Positions 24,508 to 34,189 of a DNA stretch of 64,000 bases are shown in pieces. The stretch's first letter is position 1; every line of letters starts with the position of its first letter. The DNA is from a candidate division WOR-1 bacterium RIFOXYB2_FULL_46_45 (GTDB lineage: Bacteria > Margulisbacteria > WOR-1 > XYC2-FULL-46-14). The DNA is taken from the NCBI GenBank assembly GCA_001771585.1, contig MEUE01000001.1, positions 412,744 through 476,743 of the forward strand. The letters are read 5' to 3'. The notes under the pieces are model-generated. The model had not been told where the DNA came from. It did not search any database and saw nothing but the letters and a program-made list of their open reading frames with translations. The translations under genes and the position numbers were made by a program.

Positions 24508-25572
24508 CTAGACGCGGGTGCGGTTGGCGAGAGCGGAAAAAGAGACCTTGGATCCCTTGCCGATATAACACCAGCTCCCCACCACGCTCTCTTTGATCTG
24601 GGAGGATGAAAGGATGATCGAATCGGACCAAATGACACTGTCTAAAATTTTTGAGCCGCGGCTCACCACCACCCGGTCGCCGATCACCGAATTTTTAATT
24701 TCAACCTCGTCTTCAATCACCGTGTGGTCGCCGATCAAAACCGATCCTTTGAATTCGGCCGTTTTGGAGATTTTTGAGTTCCGCCCGATCCAATTGGCCG
24801 AAGAGATCCTTGAACCCGGGATATGCACCCCGACTTTACCCAGCATCGCGTCCCGATTGGCCTCCAGATAAGTTTTTATCGTGCCGACATCCGACCAGTA
24901 GCCGAGCATCTTATAGCCGTAAAGCGCCCTCCCTTCCGCGGCCAAAAGAGGAAAGAGCTCTTTTCCAAAATCATACGGTTTCCCCTCCGGAATCATATCA
25001 AGGATCTCCGGCTCAAAAATATAGATCCCGGTATTGACCAGCCGCGAAAGCGCCTCTTCCTGCTTCGGCTTTTCCTGAAAGGCGGTTACGCGGCCGCTTT
25101 TTTCGTCCAAAACCACGACTCCGAACTGGGTCACATCGGAGACTTCGCAAAGGGCCATCGTCGCCAAGACCCCTTTTTCTTTGTGAAAGGCAAGCATTTT
25201 GGAAAGATTGATGTCGGTCAAAGCGTCGGAGGAGAGGACTATAAAGGTCCGGTCAATCCCCTCTCCCATTTTTTTTACCCCGCCGGCCGTACCCAAAAGT
25301 TTTTCTTCGTAGGAATAAGAAAGCGACACGCCGAACTTCTCTCCGTCCATAAAATAATTCTCGATCTGTTCGGGGTGATAATGAATGTTGCAGGTAACCC
25401 GTTTGATCCCGTATCTTTTTAATAGTTCAAGATTGTGGAGCATGCACGGCTTGTTGACTATCGGCATCATCGGCTTAGGAACCGCCGTCGTCAACGGCTC
25501 CAGCCGCGTCCCGTAACCGGCCGCCATGATCAAGGCTTGCGTCTCTTTTTCTTTCCTTCTTCCAAAGATCAT
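24508..25572 (-). CDS. NDP-sugar pyrophosphorylase (nucleotidyltransferase plus left-handed beta-helix)
   Basis: A 354-aa protein. ALIMAAGYGTRLEPLTTAVPKPMMPI is the GxGxRL..lT...PKp signature of sugar-nucleotide transferases. The catalytic SSDALTDINL and EKP motifs follow, and residues ~245 on are hexapeptide repeats typical of the left-handed beta-helix in mannose-1-phosphate guanylyltransferase or glucose-1-phosphate transferases. It produces an NDP-sugar for cell-surface glycans; the exact sugar is not readable. It is a member of the overlapping minus array (4-nt overlap with rpiB). Confidence 0.9.
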   Translation of the reverse strand: MIFGRRKEKETQALIMAAGYGTRLEPLTTAVPKPMMPIVNKPCMLHNLELLKRYGIKRVTCNIHYHPEQIENYFMDGEKFGVSLSYSYEEKLLGTAGGVKKMGEGIDRTFIVLSSDALTDINLSKMLAFHKEKGVLATMALCEVSDVTQFGVVVLDEKSGRVTAFQEKPKQEEALSRLVNTGIYIFEPEILDMIPEGKPYDFGKELFPLLAAEGRALYGYKMLGYWSDVGTIKTYLEANRDAMLGKVGVHIPGSRISSANWIGRNSKISKTAEFKGSVLIGDHTVIEDEVEIKNSVIGDRVVVSRGSKILDSVIWSDSIILSSSQIKESVVGSWCYIGKGSKVSFSALANRTRV

Positions 25573-26000
25573 TGTTCTATTTTCCTGATGCGGCGCAAAT
25601 GCCTTTCGTCTCCGGAAAATTCTGTTTTAAGCCAGACATCGACGATCCGGTGCGCTTTGGCTCTGGTAACTTTACGGCCAGCCAAAGTTAAAATATTGAC
25701 ATCCCCGTGCTGGCGGCTCTGTTTGGCGATATAGGTATTATGCGCCAGCGCGGCGCGGATGCCAACCACCTTGTTGGCAACAATTGTGACCCCCACTCCC
25801 GATCCGCAGATTAGAATCCCACGATCGGCTACCCCCTTCGCTACCGCCTCCGCCGCCGGGCGGGCAAAATCCGGATAGTCGCACGATTCTTCGGAATTGG
25901 TCCCAAAATCGATCACTTCGTGTTTTTTTCTGGCCAGAAATTTTTTCAGGTCTTCTTTTAGCTTATATCCGGCATGGTCTGACGCCATTGCTATTTTCAT
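25569..26000 (-). CDS. rpiB: Ribose-5-phosphate isomerase B
   Basis: A 143-aa RpiB of the LacAB/RpiB family, interconverting ribose 5-phosphate and ribulose 5-phosphate. [60 protein letters not shown] (catalytic Cys) and RQHGDVNILTLAGR match the family throughout. It overlaps pdxJ and the nucleotidyltransferase gene by 4 nt each. Confidence 0.94.
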   Translation of the reverse strand: MKIAMASDHAGYKLKEDLKKFLARKKHEVIDFGTNSEESCDYPDFARPAAEAVAKGVADRGILICGSGVGVTIVANKVVGIRAALAHNTYIAKQSRQHGDVNILTLAGRKVTRAKAHRIVDVWLKTEFSGDERHLRRIRKIEQ

Positions 26001-26683
26001 CTTATTGCCTCCCGCATTTCTTCAACTGCCTGCCGTATCCCCACAAAAACCGCCCTTACTATTATACTAAATCCGATGTTCAATTCCTCTATCCCAGGAA
26101 TTTTTAAGATCGGACCTATATTATTATAATCGATCCCGTGCCCGGCGTTTATTCTTAATCCGATCAAACGAGCTTTCTGCACTGCTGTCCCAATCTTTCT
26201 GATCTCCCGATCTCCCAGTCTCCTGCTATACCGCCCCGTGTGAATCTCTATAAATCGCGCACCAAGGACGGCAGCTTCTTCTACTTGTTTTAGATCCGGA
26301 TCAATAAACAAACTGACGTCTATCCCCTTATCTTGCAACTTATCAATTGTCTTCTTTAGTTTTGAAGTTAGGTGCAGGCCGCCTTCCGTTGTAACCTCCC
26401 GCCTCTTCTCGGGAACCAAAGTAACCATATCGGGTTTGATCTTGAGAGCAATTTTCAGCATCTCGTCGGTTGCGGCCATTTCCATATCCAAGCGGGTCGG
26501 AAGTTGACGCAATCTCTTTAAATCGCGATCATTGATATGGCGGCGGTCTTCACGCAGGTGGCAGACGATCCCGTCGGCTCCGCCGGCGATACATTCCTTA
26601 GCGGCTTCTACCGGATCGGGAAAAGCTTCCAGCCGGGCTTGACGCAAGGTGGCGATGTGGTCTACATTTACTCCCAATCTCAT
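25997..26683 (-). CDS. pdxJ: Pyridoxine 5'-phosphate synthase
   Basis: A 228-aa PdxJ, condensing DXP with aminoacetone phosphate. [15 protein letters not shown] (catalytic His), [40 protein letters not shown] and [14 protein letters not shown] are conserved motifs. It overlaps rpiB and ispF by 4 nt. PLP supply here parallels the yggS gene elsewhere in the window, but no functional link is implied. Confidence 0.96.
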   Translation of the reverse strand: MRLGVNVDHIATLRQARLEAFPDPVEAAKECIAGGADGIVCHLREDRRHINDRDLKRLRQLPTRLDMEMAATDEMLKIALKIKPDMVTLVPEKRREVTTEGGLHLTSKLKKTIDKLQDKGIDVSLFIDPDLKQVEEAAVLGARFIEIHTGRYSRRLGDREIRKIGTAVQKARLIGLRINAGHGIDYNNIGPILKIPGIEELNIGFSIIVRAVFVGIRQAVEEMREAIR

Positions 26684-27156
26684 ACTTTTTTATGCGCCAG
26701 GCAGATCGCGTAAGCGGAGATCCCCTGTCCTTTCCCGGTAAAACCGAGCCCTTCTTCCGTTTTTGCCTTGATATTCACCTGGTCCGGATCAATCGTTAGG
26801 GCCTTCGCGATGCTTTCTTTCATTTCCCTAAAATAAGGGGTCAGCTTCGGCTTCTGGCAGACGATCGTCGCATCGATATTATTGATGCTTGATTCCTTAA
26901 GTTCAATCAACTCGGTAATTTTTTCCAAAAGTTTCATGCTTGAGATCCCCTTATACTGCGGATCGGTGTCCGGAAAATGTTCACCGATACAGCCGGCCGA
27001 GAGCGCCCCCAAAATCGCGTCGATCACGGCGTGAACCAAAACATCGGCGTCGGAGTGGCCCAGCAATCCTTTTTCAAAAGGGATTTCCACTCCACCCAAA
27101 ATAAGTTTGCGGCCTTTTCTTAGTTTATGGACATCGTAACCAATTCCTACCCGCAT
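26680..27156 (-). CDS. ispF: 2-C-methyl-D-erythritol 2,4-cyclodiphosphate synthase
   Basis: A 158-aa IspF of the MEP isoprenoid pathway. [12 protein letters not shown] has the metal-binding Asp and His, [20 protein letters not shown] carries the third ligand His, and [13 protein letters not shown] and [10 protein letters not shown] follow. It overlaps tyrS by 10 nt and pdxJ by 4 nt. With ispH later in the array it shows that the MEP route is used. Confidence 0.96.
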   Translation of the reverse strand: MRVGIGYDVHKLRKGRKLILGGVEIPFEKGLLGHSDADVLVHAVIDAILGALSAGCIGEHFPDTDPQYKGISSMKLLEKITELIELKESSINNIDATIVCQKPKLTPYFREMKESIAKALTIDPDQVNIKAKTEEGLGFTGKGQGISAYAICLAHKKV

Positions 27157-28319
27157 ATCACCCTCACGTATTTTAATTTTCCGACATTAAGCACAATTTC
27201 CAAAGAAAGATCGGCTTCAAATTTATCGTCCGCGACTTTTTGGTCGTTTACCCTGACTCCGCCCTGCGAAATCAGCCTTCTCGCCTCCCCTTTTGAAGAA
27301 GCCAGCCCGGTTTTGACCATCAGGTCAAGGATGTTGGCCTTTTTTTCTTTTATTTTAATCAGCAGGATATCTTGCGGAAGTTTTTTTTCCTTAAAGACCG
27401 CCTCAAATTCCTGCTCGGCCGCAATGGCCTTTTTCTCGTCGTAGAATCTGGCAACGATCGTCTTTGCCAGGATCATTTTGGCCTCTTTGGGATGCATCCT
27501 TTTGATCTCTTCGGGAGACATCTCCGTTAACAGCGTAAAATAACGGTGCATCAGGGCATCGGAAATCGACATCGTCTTCCCAAAAATTTCGGAAGGGGGC
27601 TCGGTAACGCCAATATAATTCCCGAGCGATTTGCTCATTTTTTGCACGCCGTCGGTCCCCTCAAGAATAGGCACGGTTAAAATAACCTGCGGCTCCTGTT
27701 TAAATTCCCTTTGCAGTTCGCGCCCGACCAAAAGATTAAATTTCTGGTCGGTGCCGCCGATTTCAAGATCGGACTTCAAATGGACCGAATCGTAGCCCTG
27801 GATCAGAGGATATAAAAATTCGTGGATTGAGATCGGCCGCTCTTTTTCAAAGCGGGTCATAAAATCTTCCCGCTCCAGCATCCGGGCAACGGTGTATTTT
27901 CCGGCCAGGTTAATCAGATCGGCCATTTTTAGGTCCGCCAGCCAGTTGCTGTTGTAAACTACTTCGGTCTTTTTGGGATCAAGAATCTTGAAAACCTGCT
28001 TTTGGTAGGTTTTGGCGTTTTCTTTGACCTCTTCCGGCGACAAAATCGGCCGGGTCTCCGACTTTCCGGTCGGATCTCCAATCATGGCGGTAAAATCTCC
28101 GATCAAAAAGATCACATGGTGGCCCAGGTCCTGGAATTGCTTAAGTTTGTTTAAAACAACGGTATGGCCAAGATGAATATCGGGAGCCGACGGGTCCGCC
28201 CCCCATTTTATCCTGAGCGGCTTGTTCCGCTTAAGTTTGCAGATCAGCTCCTCTTCGGGAAGAAGCTCAACAATGTTCTCTTTTATAATCCTTAAATGTT
28301 TTTCAACGTCTATTTGCAT
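27147..28319 (-). CDS. tyrS: Tyrosyl-tRNA synthetase
   Basis: A 390-aa class I synthetase. HIGH-like [11 protein letters not shown] and KMSKS motif [12 protein letters not shown] bracket the Rossmann fold, and the S4 RNA-binding domain ([19 protein letters not shown]) is at the C-terminus. TyrRS with ~390 aa and a C-terminal S4 domain is the standard bacterial form. It overlaps aroB and ispF by about 10 nt, so the array is read continuously. Confidence 0.96.
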   Translation of the reverse strand: MQIDVEKHLRIIKENIVELLPEEELICKLKRNKPLRIKWGADPSAPDIHLGHTVVLNKLKQFQDLGHHVIFLIGDFTAMIGDPTGKSETRPILSPEEVKENAKTYQKQVFKILDPKKTEVVYNSNWLADLKMADLINLAGKYTVARMLEREDFMTRFEKERPISIHEFLYPLIQGYDSVHLKSDLEIGGTDQKFNLLVGRELQREFKQEPQVILTVPILEGTDGVQKMSKSLGNYIGVTEPPSEIFGKTMSISDALMHRYFTLLTEMSPEEIKRMHPKEAKMILAKTIVARFYDEKKAIAAEQEFEAVFKEKKLPQDILLIKIKEKKANILDLMVKTGLASSKGEARRLISQGGVRVNDQKVADDKFEADLSLEIVLNVGKLKYVRVICG

Positions 28320-29329
28320 ATGAATTCGTTAAGCGCCTCCGCGATTTTTTGCGGCGGGATATCGTCCCGTATTTCAACCGATCCGATCGCGGTGGGGAGT
28401 ACCAGTTTTATTTTTCCGCCGCGAACTTTTTTGTCCAGCTTGATCGCCTCAAGAATTTTGCGGGCGGGAATCCCCTTTACGTATGTCGGGAGCTTAAATT
28501 TGTCGACCAGTTTCCAGATTCTTTCCAGAAAATCCGGATCAAGCATCCCGGCTTTAACCGCGATGACGGAGGCGGCCACCATACCGATCGCGACCGCTTC
28601 GCCGTGGGAAATTTTGCGGTATTTGGAAAGGGTCTCGATCGCGTGTCCGATGGTGTGCCCAAAATTGAGGATCATCCTCCCCCCGCCGGTCTCTCTTTCG
28701 TCTCCCGCGACCACTTCGGCTTTTATGCGGGCGCATTCGAAAATGATTTTTTCCATCTCCATCCGTCCGGATTCCAACAATTCAAAAAGATACGGCGATT
28801 GTATTACTCCGTATTTGATGACCTCGGCCATCCCGTTCCTCAGCTCTTTTTCGGGGAGCGTTTTTAAAGTGTCGGTATCGATTATAACTTTTGACGGCTG
28901 GTAGAAAGCGCCGATCAGGTTTTTACCTTTGGAATGGTCAACGCCGGTCTTCCCACCGATTGAAGAATCGACTTGCGCCAAAAGAGTGGTCGGGACTTGA
29001 ATCAAATTGATCCCGCGCATGTAAGTCGCCGCGGCAAAGCCGGCTATGTCCCCCACCACTCCGCCGCCCAAAGCTACAATAGTATCGTCCCGGGAAATTT
29101 TCCACTCCGCTAATTTATCCCAAATTTTTTCAACCATCGCGACGGTCTTGTATCTTTCGCCCCGCGGAATCAGGATCACCCTTGCCCCTAGACCCTTGAC
29201 CCTTGACCTGTATAATTTATAGACCAACGGATCTGAAATAATTACTCCCGGAATCTTTTCCAGTATTTTGGAGCCGATAACAATGTCATAGCCACGCTCG
29301 CCCAGCTCAACCCTTATTTTTTTATCCAT
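28310..29329 (-). CDS. aroB: 3-dehydroquinate synthase
   Basis: A 339-aa shikimate-pathway enzyme. It has the NAD-binding [40 protein letters not shown] and [17 protein letters not shown] (metal-binding His). An unusual stretch [11 protein letters not shown] near residue 45 comes from a low-complexity DNA repeat. It overlaps aroK by 16 nt and tyrS by 10 nt. Confidence 0.95.
   Translation of the reverse strand: MDKKIRVELGERGYDIVIGSKILEKIPGVIISDPLVYKLYRSRVKGLGARVILIPRGERYKTVAMVEKIWDKLAEWKISRDDTIVALGGGVVGDIAGFAAATYMRGINLIQVPTTLLAQVDSSIGGKTGVDHSKGKNLIGAFYQPSKVIIDTDTLKTLPEKELRNGMAEVIKYGVIQSPYLFELLESGRMEMEKIIFECARIKAEVVAGDERETGGGRMILNFGHTIGHAIETLSKYRKISHGEAVAIGMVAASVIAVKAGMLDPDFLERIWKLVDKFKLPTYVKGIPARKILEAIKLDKKVRGGKIKLVLPTAIGSVEIRDDIPPQKIAEALNEFICK
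29178..29210. repeat. GACCCTT/GACCTTG low-complexity repeat within aroB
   Basis: The plus strand has ACCCTTGCCCCTAGACCCTT followed by GACCCTTGACC, i.e. tandem GACCCTT units. It encodes RVKGLGAR in frame in the N-terminal part of AroB. Confidence 0.4.
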
Positions 29330-29793
29330 TTCACAATCTCCTCCACCACTTGGTCAACCGACAACGCGGTCGTATCAATTTTAAAATCGGCCGCTTTCTC
29401 ATAGGCCGGCTTTCTTTGTTCCAGCAAATCCCGTCTCAACAAAGGACGATTATTCGTCTGTTCCAACCGTTTGAAAACCGTCTCTTCGTCAACCCAAAGC
29501 AGGATCAGCGGCCCCAAGCGCTTGAGCATTGTAACATTTTCATCGCGCAAAATCATGCCTCCGCCGGTAGCAACGACAAAATTATCGTAATCTTGAAGGG
29601 TTTTTACAACTTCGGTTTCGAGATCGCGGAAATATTTCTCCCCTTTCTTTTCAAAGATATCGGGGATCATCATCTTTTCGGTCTTCTCGATGAGAGGGTC
29701 GGTGTCAAGAAACTGCATGGAGAGCCGCTCGGCCAATTTTTGGCCGACCGCGGACTTTCCGCTCCCCATAAAGCCGATTAAGATAATGTTCAT
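29314..29793 (-). CDS. aroK: Shikimate kinase
   Basis: A 159-aa P-loop kinase. MNIILIGFMGSGKSAVGQKLAERL is the Walker A, FLDTDPLIE the DxD substrate-binding motif, and VVATGGGMILRDENV the glycine-rich shikimate site; NRPLLRRD is in the lid. It overlaps aroB by 16 nt, so consecutive shikimate steps are coupled. It lies just downstream of tRNA-Arg on the same strand. Confidence 0.95.
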   Translation of the reverse strand: MNIILIGFMGSGKSAVGQKLAERLSMQFLDTDPLIEKTEKMMIPDIFEKKGEKYFRDLETEVVKTLQDYDNFVVATGGGMILRDENVTMLKRLGPLILLWVDEETVFKRLEQTNNRPLLRRDLLEQRKPAYEKAADFKIDTTALSVDQVVEEIVKWIKK

Positions 29794-29804
29794 TTTTAAA
29801 TAAG

Positions 29805-29878
29805 CGTCCCCGAGAGGATTTGAACCTCCGACCTACGGTTTAGGAAACCGGCGCTCTATCCAGCTGAGCTACGGGGAC
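29805..29878 (-). tRNA. tRNA-Arg (anticodon CCU)
   Basis: The minus strand folds as acceptor GTCCCCG/CGGGGAC, D-arm GCTC-AGCTGGATA-GAGC, anticodon loop TTCCTAA (anticodon CCT, reading AGG), and T-arm GGAGG-TTCAAAT-CCTCT. The 27-43 pair is a C-U mismatch at the base of the anticodon stem. No CCA is encoded. It sits between panB and aroK in the long array. Confidence 0.9.
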
Positions 29879-29893
29879 ATAAGATTATAATAA

Positions 29894-30631
29894 TTATATG
29901 CTTTCTTTGAACTCAATTAAAGCACTTTTAATTATATTACGTAAGTTCGACCGTTTTTTCACAAACTTGGGGGGATTTTCATATAGCCCCAGCAGATCGG
30001 CGGTCACCAGAACCTGCCCGTCGCAGTGAGAGCCGGAGCCGATCCCAATCGTCGGGATTTTGAGCGCTTTTGTGATTTGCGCCGCAATTTTCTCGTCCAC
30101 CATCTCCAATACTACAGCAAAACAACCGGCTTGCTCTAACTTTTTAGCTTTGGCTTTGAGCTTTTCACTTTGCACTTTGCACTTAAATCCCGTTTGATTA
30201 ACTGACTGTGGCGTAAAGCCGAGGTGTCCCACAACCGGAATCCCCGCTTTCACGATAGCTTTGACGGCCTCCGTGTATTCCGCGCCCTCAAGTTTGACCG
30301 CATTGGCGCCGGCCTTGATCAGATCAACCGCTGAACACAAGGCATGTTCTACCCCTTGCTGAAAAGTACCAAAAGGCAGGTCGGCAACAATCATAGAATT
30401 TTGTACAACGCGGGCAACCGCCTGGGTGTGGATCACCATCTCCATCAAAGTTACCGGGACGGTATTTTTGTAGCCCAACGCGACATTTCCCAAAGAATCG
30501 CCGACTAAAATGATATCAATCCCCGTTTCGTCCAAAATTTTGGCGAAAAGGGAATCATAGGCGGTCAGCATCGAAATTTTGCGGACCCCTTTTAACTTTT
30601 TGATGCCTGCGGCTGTTTGTGTTTTTTCCAT
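29894..30631 (-). CDS. panB: 3-methyl-2-oxobutanoate hydroxymethyltransferase
   Basis: A 245-aa PanB of pantothenate synthesis. ISMLTAYDSLFAKILDE, ILVGDSLGNVALGYKNTVPVTLMEM and DLPFGTFQQ are N-terminal signatures, ANAVKLEGAEY and IPVVGHLGFTPQSV follow, and the C-terminus (GIGSGSHCDGQVLV) is typical. Residues about 145-165 (KCKVQSEKLKAKAKK) derive from a low-complexity DNA repeat where homologues have a variable helix. Its start lies 40 nt inside cdaA, without a clear ribosome site. Enzymes downstream (panC) are not in the window. Confidence 0.94.
   Translation of the reverse strand: MEKTQTAAGIKKLKGVRKISMLTAYDSLFAKILDETGIDIILVGDSLGNVALGYKNTVPVTLMEMVIHTQAVARVVQNSMIVADLPFGTFQQGVEHALCSAVDLIKAGANAVKLEGAEYTEAVKAIVKAGIPVVGHLGFTPQSVNQTGFKCKVQSEKLKAKAKKLEQAGCFAVVLEMVDEKIAAQITKALKIPTIGIGSGSHCDGQVLVTADLLGLYENPPKFVKKRSNLRNIIKSALIEFKESI
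30139..30187. repeat. AAAGTGCAAAGTG-type repeat within panB
   Basis: The minus strand reads AAGTGCAAAGTGCAAAGTGA and continues as purine-rich AAAGCTCAAAGCC units, encoding KCKVQSEKLKAKAKK in frame. Confidence 0.4.
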
Positions 30632-31395
30632 GGGAGATTAAGATGCTGTTCGCGGTCAAGAGAGAAAAGCTTTTCTTCCAGCATCTCTTTGGTCAAAAAG
30701 CGGGTCAAATAGCCGTTCTCAGCCAAAGAGATGGTCCCGGTCGTTTCGGAAACAACAATCACAATCGCGTCGGAGAGTTCGGTCAACCCGACCGCCGCCC
30801 GATGGCGGGTCCCCAGCCGCTTATCCAAAAGCCGCGATTCGGACAAGGGCAAAAGACAGCTTGCTCCAAGCAAGCGGTCACCCTGGATAATCACCGCCCC
30901 GTCGTGAAGGGGAGATTTGGTCTGAAAGATCGAATAGATCAGCTCCGCCGAAAGAAGCGCGTCCATCCTGATCCCGGACTCAAGATATTCGTTTAACCCG
31001 GTTTTGCGTTCCAAAACGATCAGCGCCCCGATCTTGTTTTCGGACAACTGCTCAATCGCGCGGACCAAAGACCTCACAAAAAAAGAGCCGCTGCCCGAAG
31101 ATGGAATTAAACCGCGAAAAAGCCGCCCCCGCCCCAATCTTTCGAGCGTCCGCCGCAACTCCGGCTGGAAAACAATTATGACCAAAATCAAAAGGACCGC
31201 CGCAAATTTTTCAAAGAGCCAATTAATCGTATAAAGATTGGCCAGGTGCGCCACCAAATAGAGAAAGAAAATAACCAGCACTCCACGCAAAAGCGCCCAG
31301 GCGCGGGTCCCTTGTAGCCACAAGATAACGTAATAAACGATGATCGAAACAATCGCGATGTCAAGGAGATCCAGCCAGCGCAGTTCTAAGGGCAT
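30592..31395 (-). CDS. cdaA: Diadenylate cyclase CdaA (c-di-AMP synthase)
   Basis: A 267-aa membrane enzyme. Three N-terminal hydrophobic segments (to about residue 85) precede the DAC domain, where SPLHDGAVIIQGD contains the DGA motif and LGTRHRAAVGLTELSDA the RHR motif; both are needed for c-di-AMP synthesis from two ATP. Homologues usually sit near glmM or cdaR; here it lies between lysA and panB with 10- and 40-nt overlaps. c-di-AMP controls osmolyte and K+ homeostasis and cell-wall stress. The only DHH- and HD-type hydrolases seen are in the cassette island at 44-47 kb. Confidence 0.94.
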   Translation of the reverse strand: MPLELRWLDLLDIAIVSIIVYYVILWLQGTRAWALLRGVLVIFFLYLVAHLANLYTINWLFEKFAAVLLILVIIVFQPELRRTLERLGRGRLFRGLIPSSGSGSFFVRSLVRAIEQLSENKIGALIVLERKTGLNEYLESGIRMDALLSAELIYSIFQTKSPLHDGAVIIQGDRLLGASCLLPLSESRLLDKRLGTRHRAAVGLTELSDAIVIVVSETTGTISLAENGYLTRFLTKEMLEEKLFSLDREQHLNLPWKKHKQPQASKS

Positions 31396-32639
31396 AGGTC
31401 CTCCTCAACTAAGTTTTCGTAAGTTTCACGCTTAATGATAGAAACTGCCTTGCCGTTCCCGACCATCACCATTGCCGGACGGGGAACGCGGTTGTAATTG
31501 CTGGACATCGAATAATTATACGCTCCGGTCGCAAAAACCGCCAGCAGATCATCTTCCTTGATTTCCGGCAATTTTATTTCTTTAATCAAAACGTCTCCCG
31601 ATTCGCAAAAACGTCCGGCAACGCGATAAGTAATTTTTGGGGCTTCATTACGATTCGCGACCACCGCGTCGTATCTGGCATCGTAGAGGATCGGCCGCGG
31701 GTTATCCGACATCCCTCCGTCAACCATGGCGTATTTGCGGATGCCGGGAATATCTTTTACATAAGAAACAGTATAAAGTGTTATTCCCGCCTGGCCGACA
31801 ATAGAACGTCCCGGCTCAAAAACCAGGCGCGGTGCAAAATTCTTTTTCGCTTTAACTTTCCCGATCACCTTTTCCAATAGCTCCGGCACCGGCGGGACTT
31901 CTTCGCCAAGATAAGAAATTCCCCAACCACCGCCCAGGTTTAATTCCTTCGCCCCTTCCGCCAGGGAAAAAAGTATGTCAACTTCGATTAAATACGGATC
32001 AATATCGAGAATTTGCGAGCCGATGTGGGCATGCAGTCCGATAAAATCAAGCCGCTTCGAATCCTTCGCGATTTTTACCGCCGAAGCGACTTCGCTCTTT
32101 TGCAGGCCGAATTTTGAATCGATCTTTCCGGTCTGGATAAACTCATGGGTGTGGGCTTCAATCCCCGGATTGACCCGAAAGAGGATCTCAACCTGTTTAT
32201 CCATGCTTGAGCTGATCTCGTCCAGGTTCTTTAACTCCCTAAAATTATCGACGACAAATTTTACGCCGTAGGCGATTCCCTCTTCAATCTCTTTGCGGCT
32301 CTTGTTGTTCCCGTGAAAATAAATCTTTTCCGGACCGATCCCGGCCTTTTTGGCGGTAAAAAGTTCCCCGCCGGACGAGACATCCGCCCCCAGCCCTTCA
32401 TCCGCGATCATCTTTAAGATCGCGGTATTGCAGAGCGCTTTACTTGCATAAATCACCAGGGAGTCAGGATATTTTGATTTTAGGGTTGAAACGTACTGGC
32501 GGCAGTTGTGGCGGACGGTCAATTCGTCCAGGACATAAAGCGGGGTGCCAAATTGTTTGGCCAATTCGGTCGTGTCGCACCCGCCAATCTCCAAATGTCC
32601 CTTATCGTTTATCTTCGCGGTTAACGGCCGGTTGTTCAT
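31386..32639 (-). CDS. lysA: Diaminopimelate decarboxylase
   Basis: A 417-aa PLP enzyme, the final step to lysine. [19 protein letters not shown] carries the PLP Lys in YASKA. Family motifs [29 protein letters not shown] (glycine-rich phosphate site), [20 protein letters not shown], and CESGDVL (catalytic Cys) are all present. It overlaps cimA by 4 nt and cdaA by 10 nt. With dapF and dapL in the same array it completes the meso-DAP branch shown here. Confidence 0.95.
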   Translation of the reverse strand: MNNRPLTAKINDKGHLEIGGCDTTELAKQFGTPLYVLDELTVRHNCRQYVSTLKSKYPDSLVIYASKALCNTAILKMIADEGLGADVSSGGELFTAKKAGIGPEKIYFHGNNKSRKEIEEGIAYGVKFVVDNFRELKNLDEISSSMDKQVEILFRVNPGIEAHTHEFIQTGKIDSKFGLQKSEVASAVKIAKDSKRLDFIGLHAHIGSQILDIDPYLIEVDILFSLAEGAKELNLGGGWGISYLGEEVPPVPELLEKVIGKVKAKKNFAPRLVFEPGRSIVGQAGITLYTVSYVKDIPGIRKYAMVDGGMSDNPRPILYDARYDAVVANRNEAPKITYRVAGRFCESGDVLIKEIKLPEIKEDDLLAVFATGAYNYSMSSNYNRVPRPAMVMVGNGKAVSIIKRETYENLVEEDLCP

Positions 32640-34189
32640 TTTATTAGTTTATACTCCAGTGAATCGGAGAGCGCCTGCCAGCTGGCTTCAATGACATTGG
32701 TTGAGACCCCGACTGTTCCCCATGACCCGTCGTCATCCGACGATTCGATGATAACGCGGACCTTGGCGGCGGTCCCGGCGTTGGAATCCAGAACCCGGAC
32801 CTTGTAATCGGTCAGTTTGACGCTGTCCAGTTCCGGAAAGTATTCCCCAAGCGCCGACCGGAGCGCGTCGTCAAGCGCATTGATCGGCCCATCCCCCTCC
32901 CCAGTCGCTTCAACCTCATCCCCTTTTACTTTTAATTTTATTCTCGCTTCAACAAAGGCCGGGCTCAATCCCTCTTTTGTATTTTGGATCTGAAAATCAA
33001 CCAATTCAAAGTGCGGCTTGGTCTTTTTTATCGCCTTCTTAACCAGCAGTTCAAACGAGGCCTCCCCCTCTTCAAATTGGTACCCTTGATGCTCCAAATC
33101 CTTAAGTGTCCGGATCAGCTCTTTTATCTCGGGGGTCTCTTTTTTGATATCAACCCCGTAATCTTTGGCTTTGTAAACCAGATTGGAAATCCCGGAGAGT
33201 TCGGAAACCGTCACGCGGCGCTCGTTCCCGACCGCTTCGGGCTTAATATGTTCGTAGGTCTCCGGATTTTTTGACACCGCGGAGACATGGATTCCTCCCT
33301 TGTGGGAAAAGGCGGAGCGGCCGACAAAGGGCTGGTGGGGCGACTGCGGCAGGTTGGCGATTTCGGCGATATGCCGGGATATTTCGGTCAACCGCGTAAG
33401 CTGTTTGTCGGAAACACAATTGATCCCCATTTTCAGTTTCAGGATCGGAATAATCGAACAGAGGTTGGCGTTGCCGCAGCGCTCGCCCAAACCGTTGATT
33501 GTCCCCTGAACATGGCTTACGCCGCCATAGACCGCCATTTCCGATACCGAAACCGCGCATTCCGAATCGTTGTGGGCATGGATCCCGAGCGGTTTTTTTA
33601 CTTTTATTTTTATTTCGCTTATAATTCTCTGCGCCTCGTGGCTTAATGTTCCGCCGTTGGTATCGCAGAGGCAGAGGATATCGGCGCCGGCCTCTTCGGC
33701 CGCCTTTAAACATTTTAGTGCATATTCCGGATTGGCCTTATATCCGTCAAAAAAATGTTCGGCGTCAAAGACAACTTCGCGGCCGGCTTTTTTTACGTAA
33801 GCGATCGTTTCTTTAATCATCAAAAGATTTTCTTCAAGCGTCGTTTTCAGCGCGTCGGTAACTTGAAAGTCCCAGCATTTTCCAAAGATGGCGACAACCG
33901 GCGTTTTTGCTTCAAGGAGCGTCGCAATATTTTTATCGTCTTTTATATTGATATTGGGACGGCGGGTGGATGAAAAAGCGACGATTTTGGCTTTTTTTAG
34001 CTTTACTTTTTTAATGGCCTGAAAAAATTCGATATCTTTCGGGTTTGAACCGGGCCAGCCCCCTTCTATATAATGGATCCCCAACTCGTCCAAAAGTTTA
34101 GCGATTTTGATCTTGTCCTGTACCGTAAAAGAGACCCCTTCGGTCTGGGCTCCGTCGCGTAAAGTGGTATCAAAGAGGGTAAAACTCAT
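32636..34189 (-). CDS. cimA: (R)-citramalate synthase
   Basis: A 517-aa member of the 2-isopropylmalate synthase family. [23 protein letters not shown] and [15 protein letters not shown] distinguish it as the CimA-type enzyme, which condenses pyruvate and acetyl-CoA to citramalate for isoleucine synthesis; [13 protein letters not shown] is the metal-binding His motif. The C-terminal ~130 residues form the LeuA-type regulatory domain ([19 protein letters not shown]). It overlaps ispH by 4 nt. Isoleucine via citramalate rather than threonine deaminase is implied. Confidence 0.92.
   Translation of the reverse strand: MSFTLFDTTLRDGAQTEGVSFTVQDKIKIAKLLDELGIHYIEGGWPGSNPKDIEFFQAIKKVKLKKAKIVAFSSTRRPNINIKDDKNIATLLEAKTPVVAIFGKCWDFQVTDALKTTLEENLLMIKETIAYVKKAGREVVFDAEHFFDGYKANPEYALKCLKAAEEAGADILCLCDTNGGTLSHEAQRIISEIKIKVKKPLGIHAHNDSECAVSVSEMAVYGGVSHVQGTINGLGERCGNANLCSIIPILKLKMGINCVSDKQLTRLTEISRHIAEIANLPQSPHQPFVGRSAFSHKGGIHVSAVSKNPETYEHIKPEAVGNERRVTVSELSGISNLVYKAKDYGVDIKKETPEIKELIRTLKDLEHQGYQFEEGEASFELLVKKAIKKTKPHFELVDFQIQNTKEGLSPAFVEARIKLKVKGDEVEATGEGDGPINALDDALRSALGEYFPELDSVKLTDYKVRVLDSNAGTAAKVRVIIESSDDDGSWGTVGVSTNVIEASWQALSDSLEYKLIK

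Noticed and set aside
24823-25422. 199-aa plus-strand ORF opposite the NDP-sugar pyrophosphorylase
   Set aside because: Antisense shadow of a clear enzyme; no ribosome site and no recognisable sequence.
28349-28867. 172-aa plus-strand ORF opposite aroB
   Set aside because: Antisense shadow of aroB.
33243-33713. 156-aa minus-strand ORF in a second frame of cimA
   Set aside because: Out-of-frame translation, rich in Arg and Gly, with no support.
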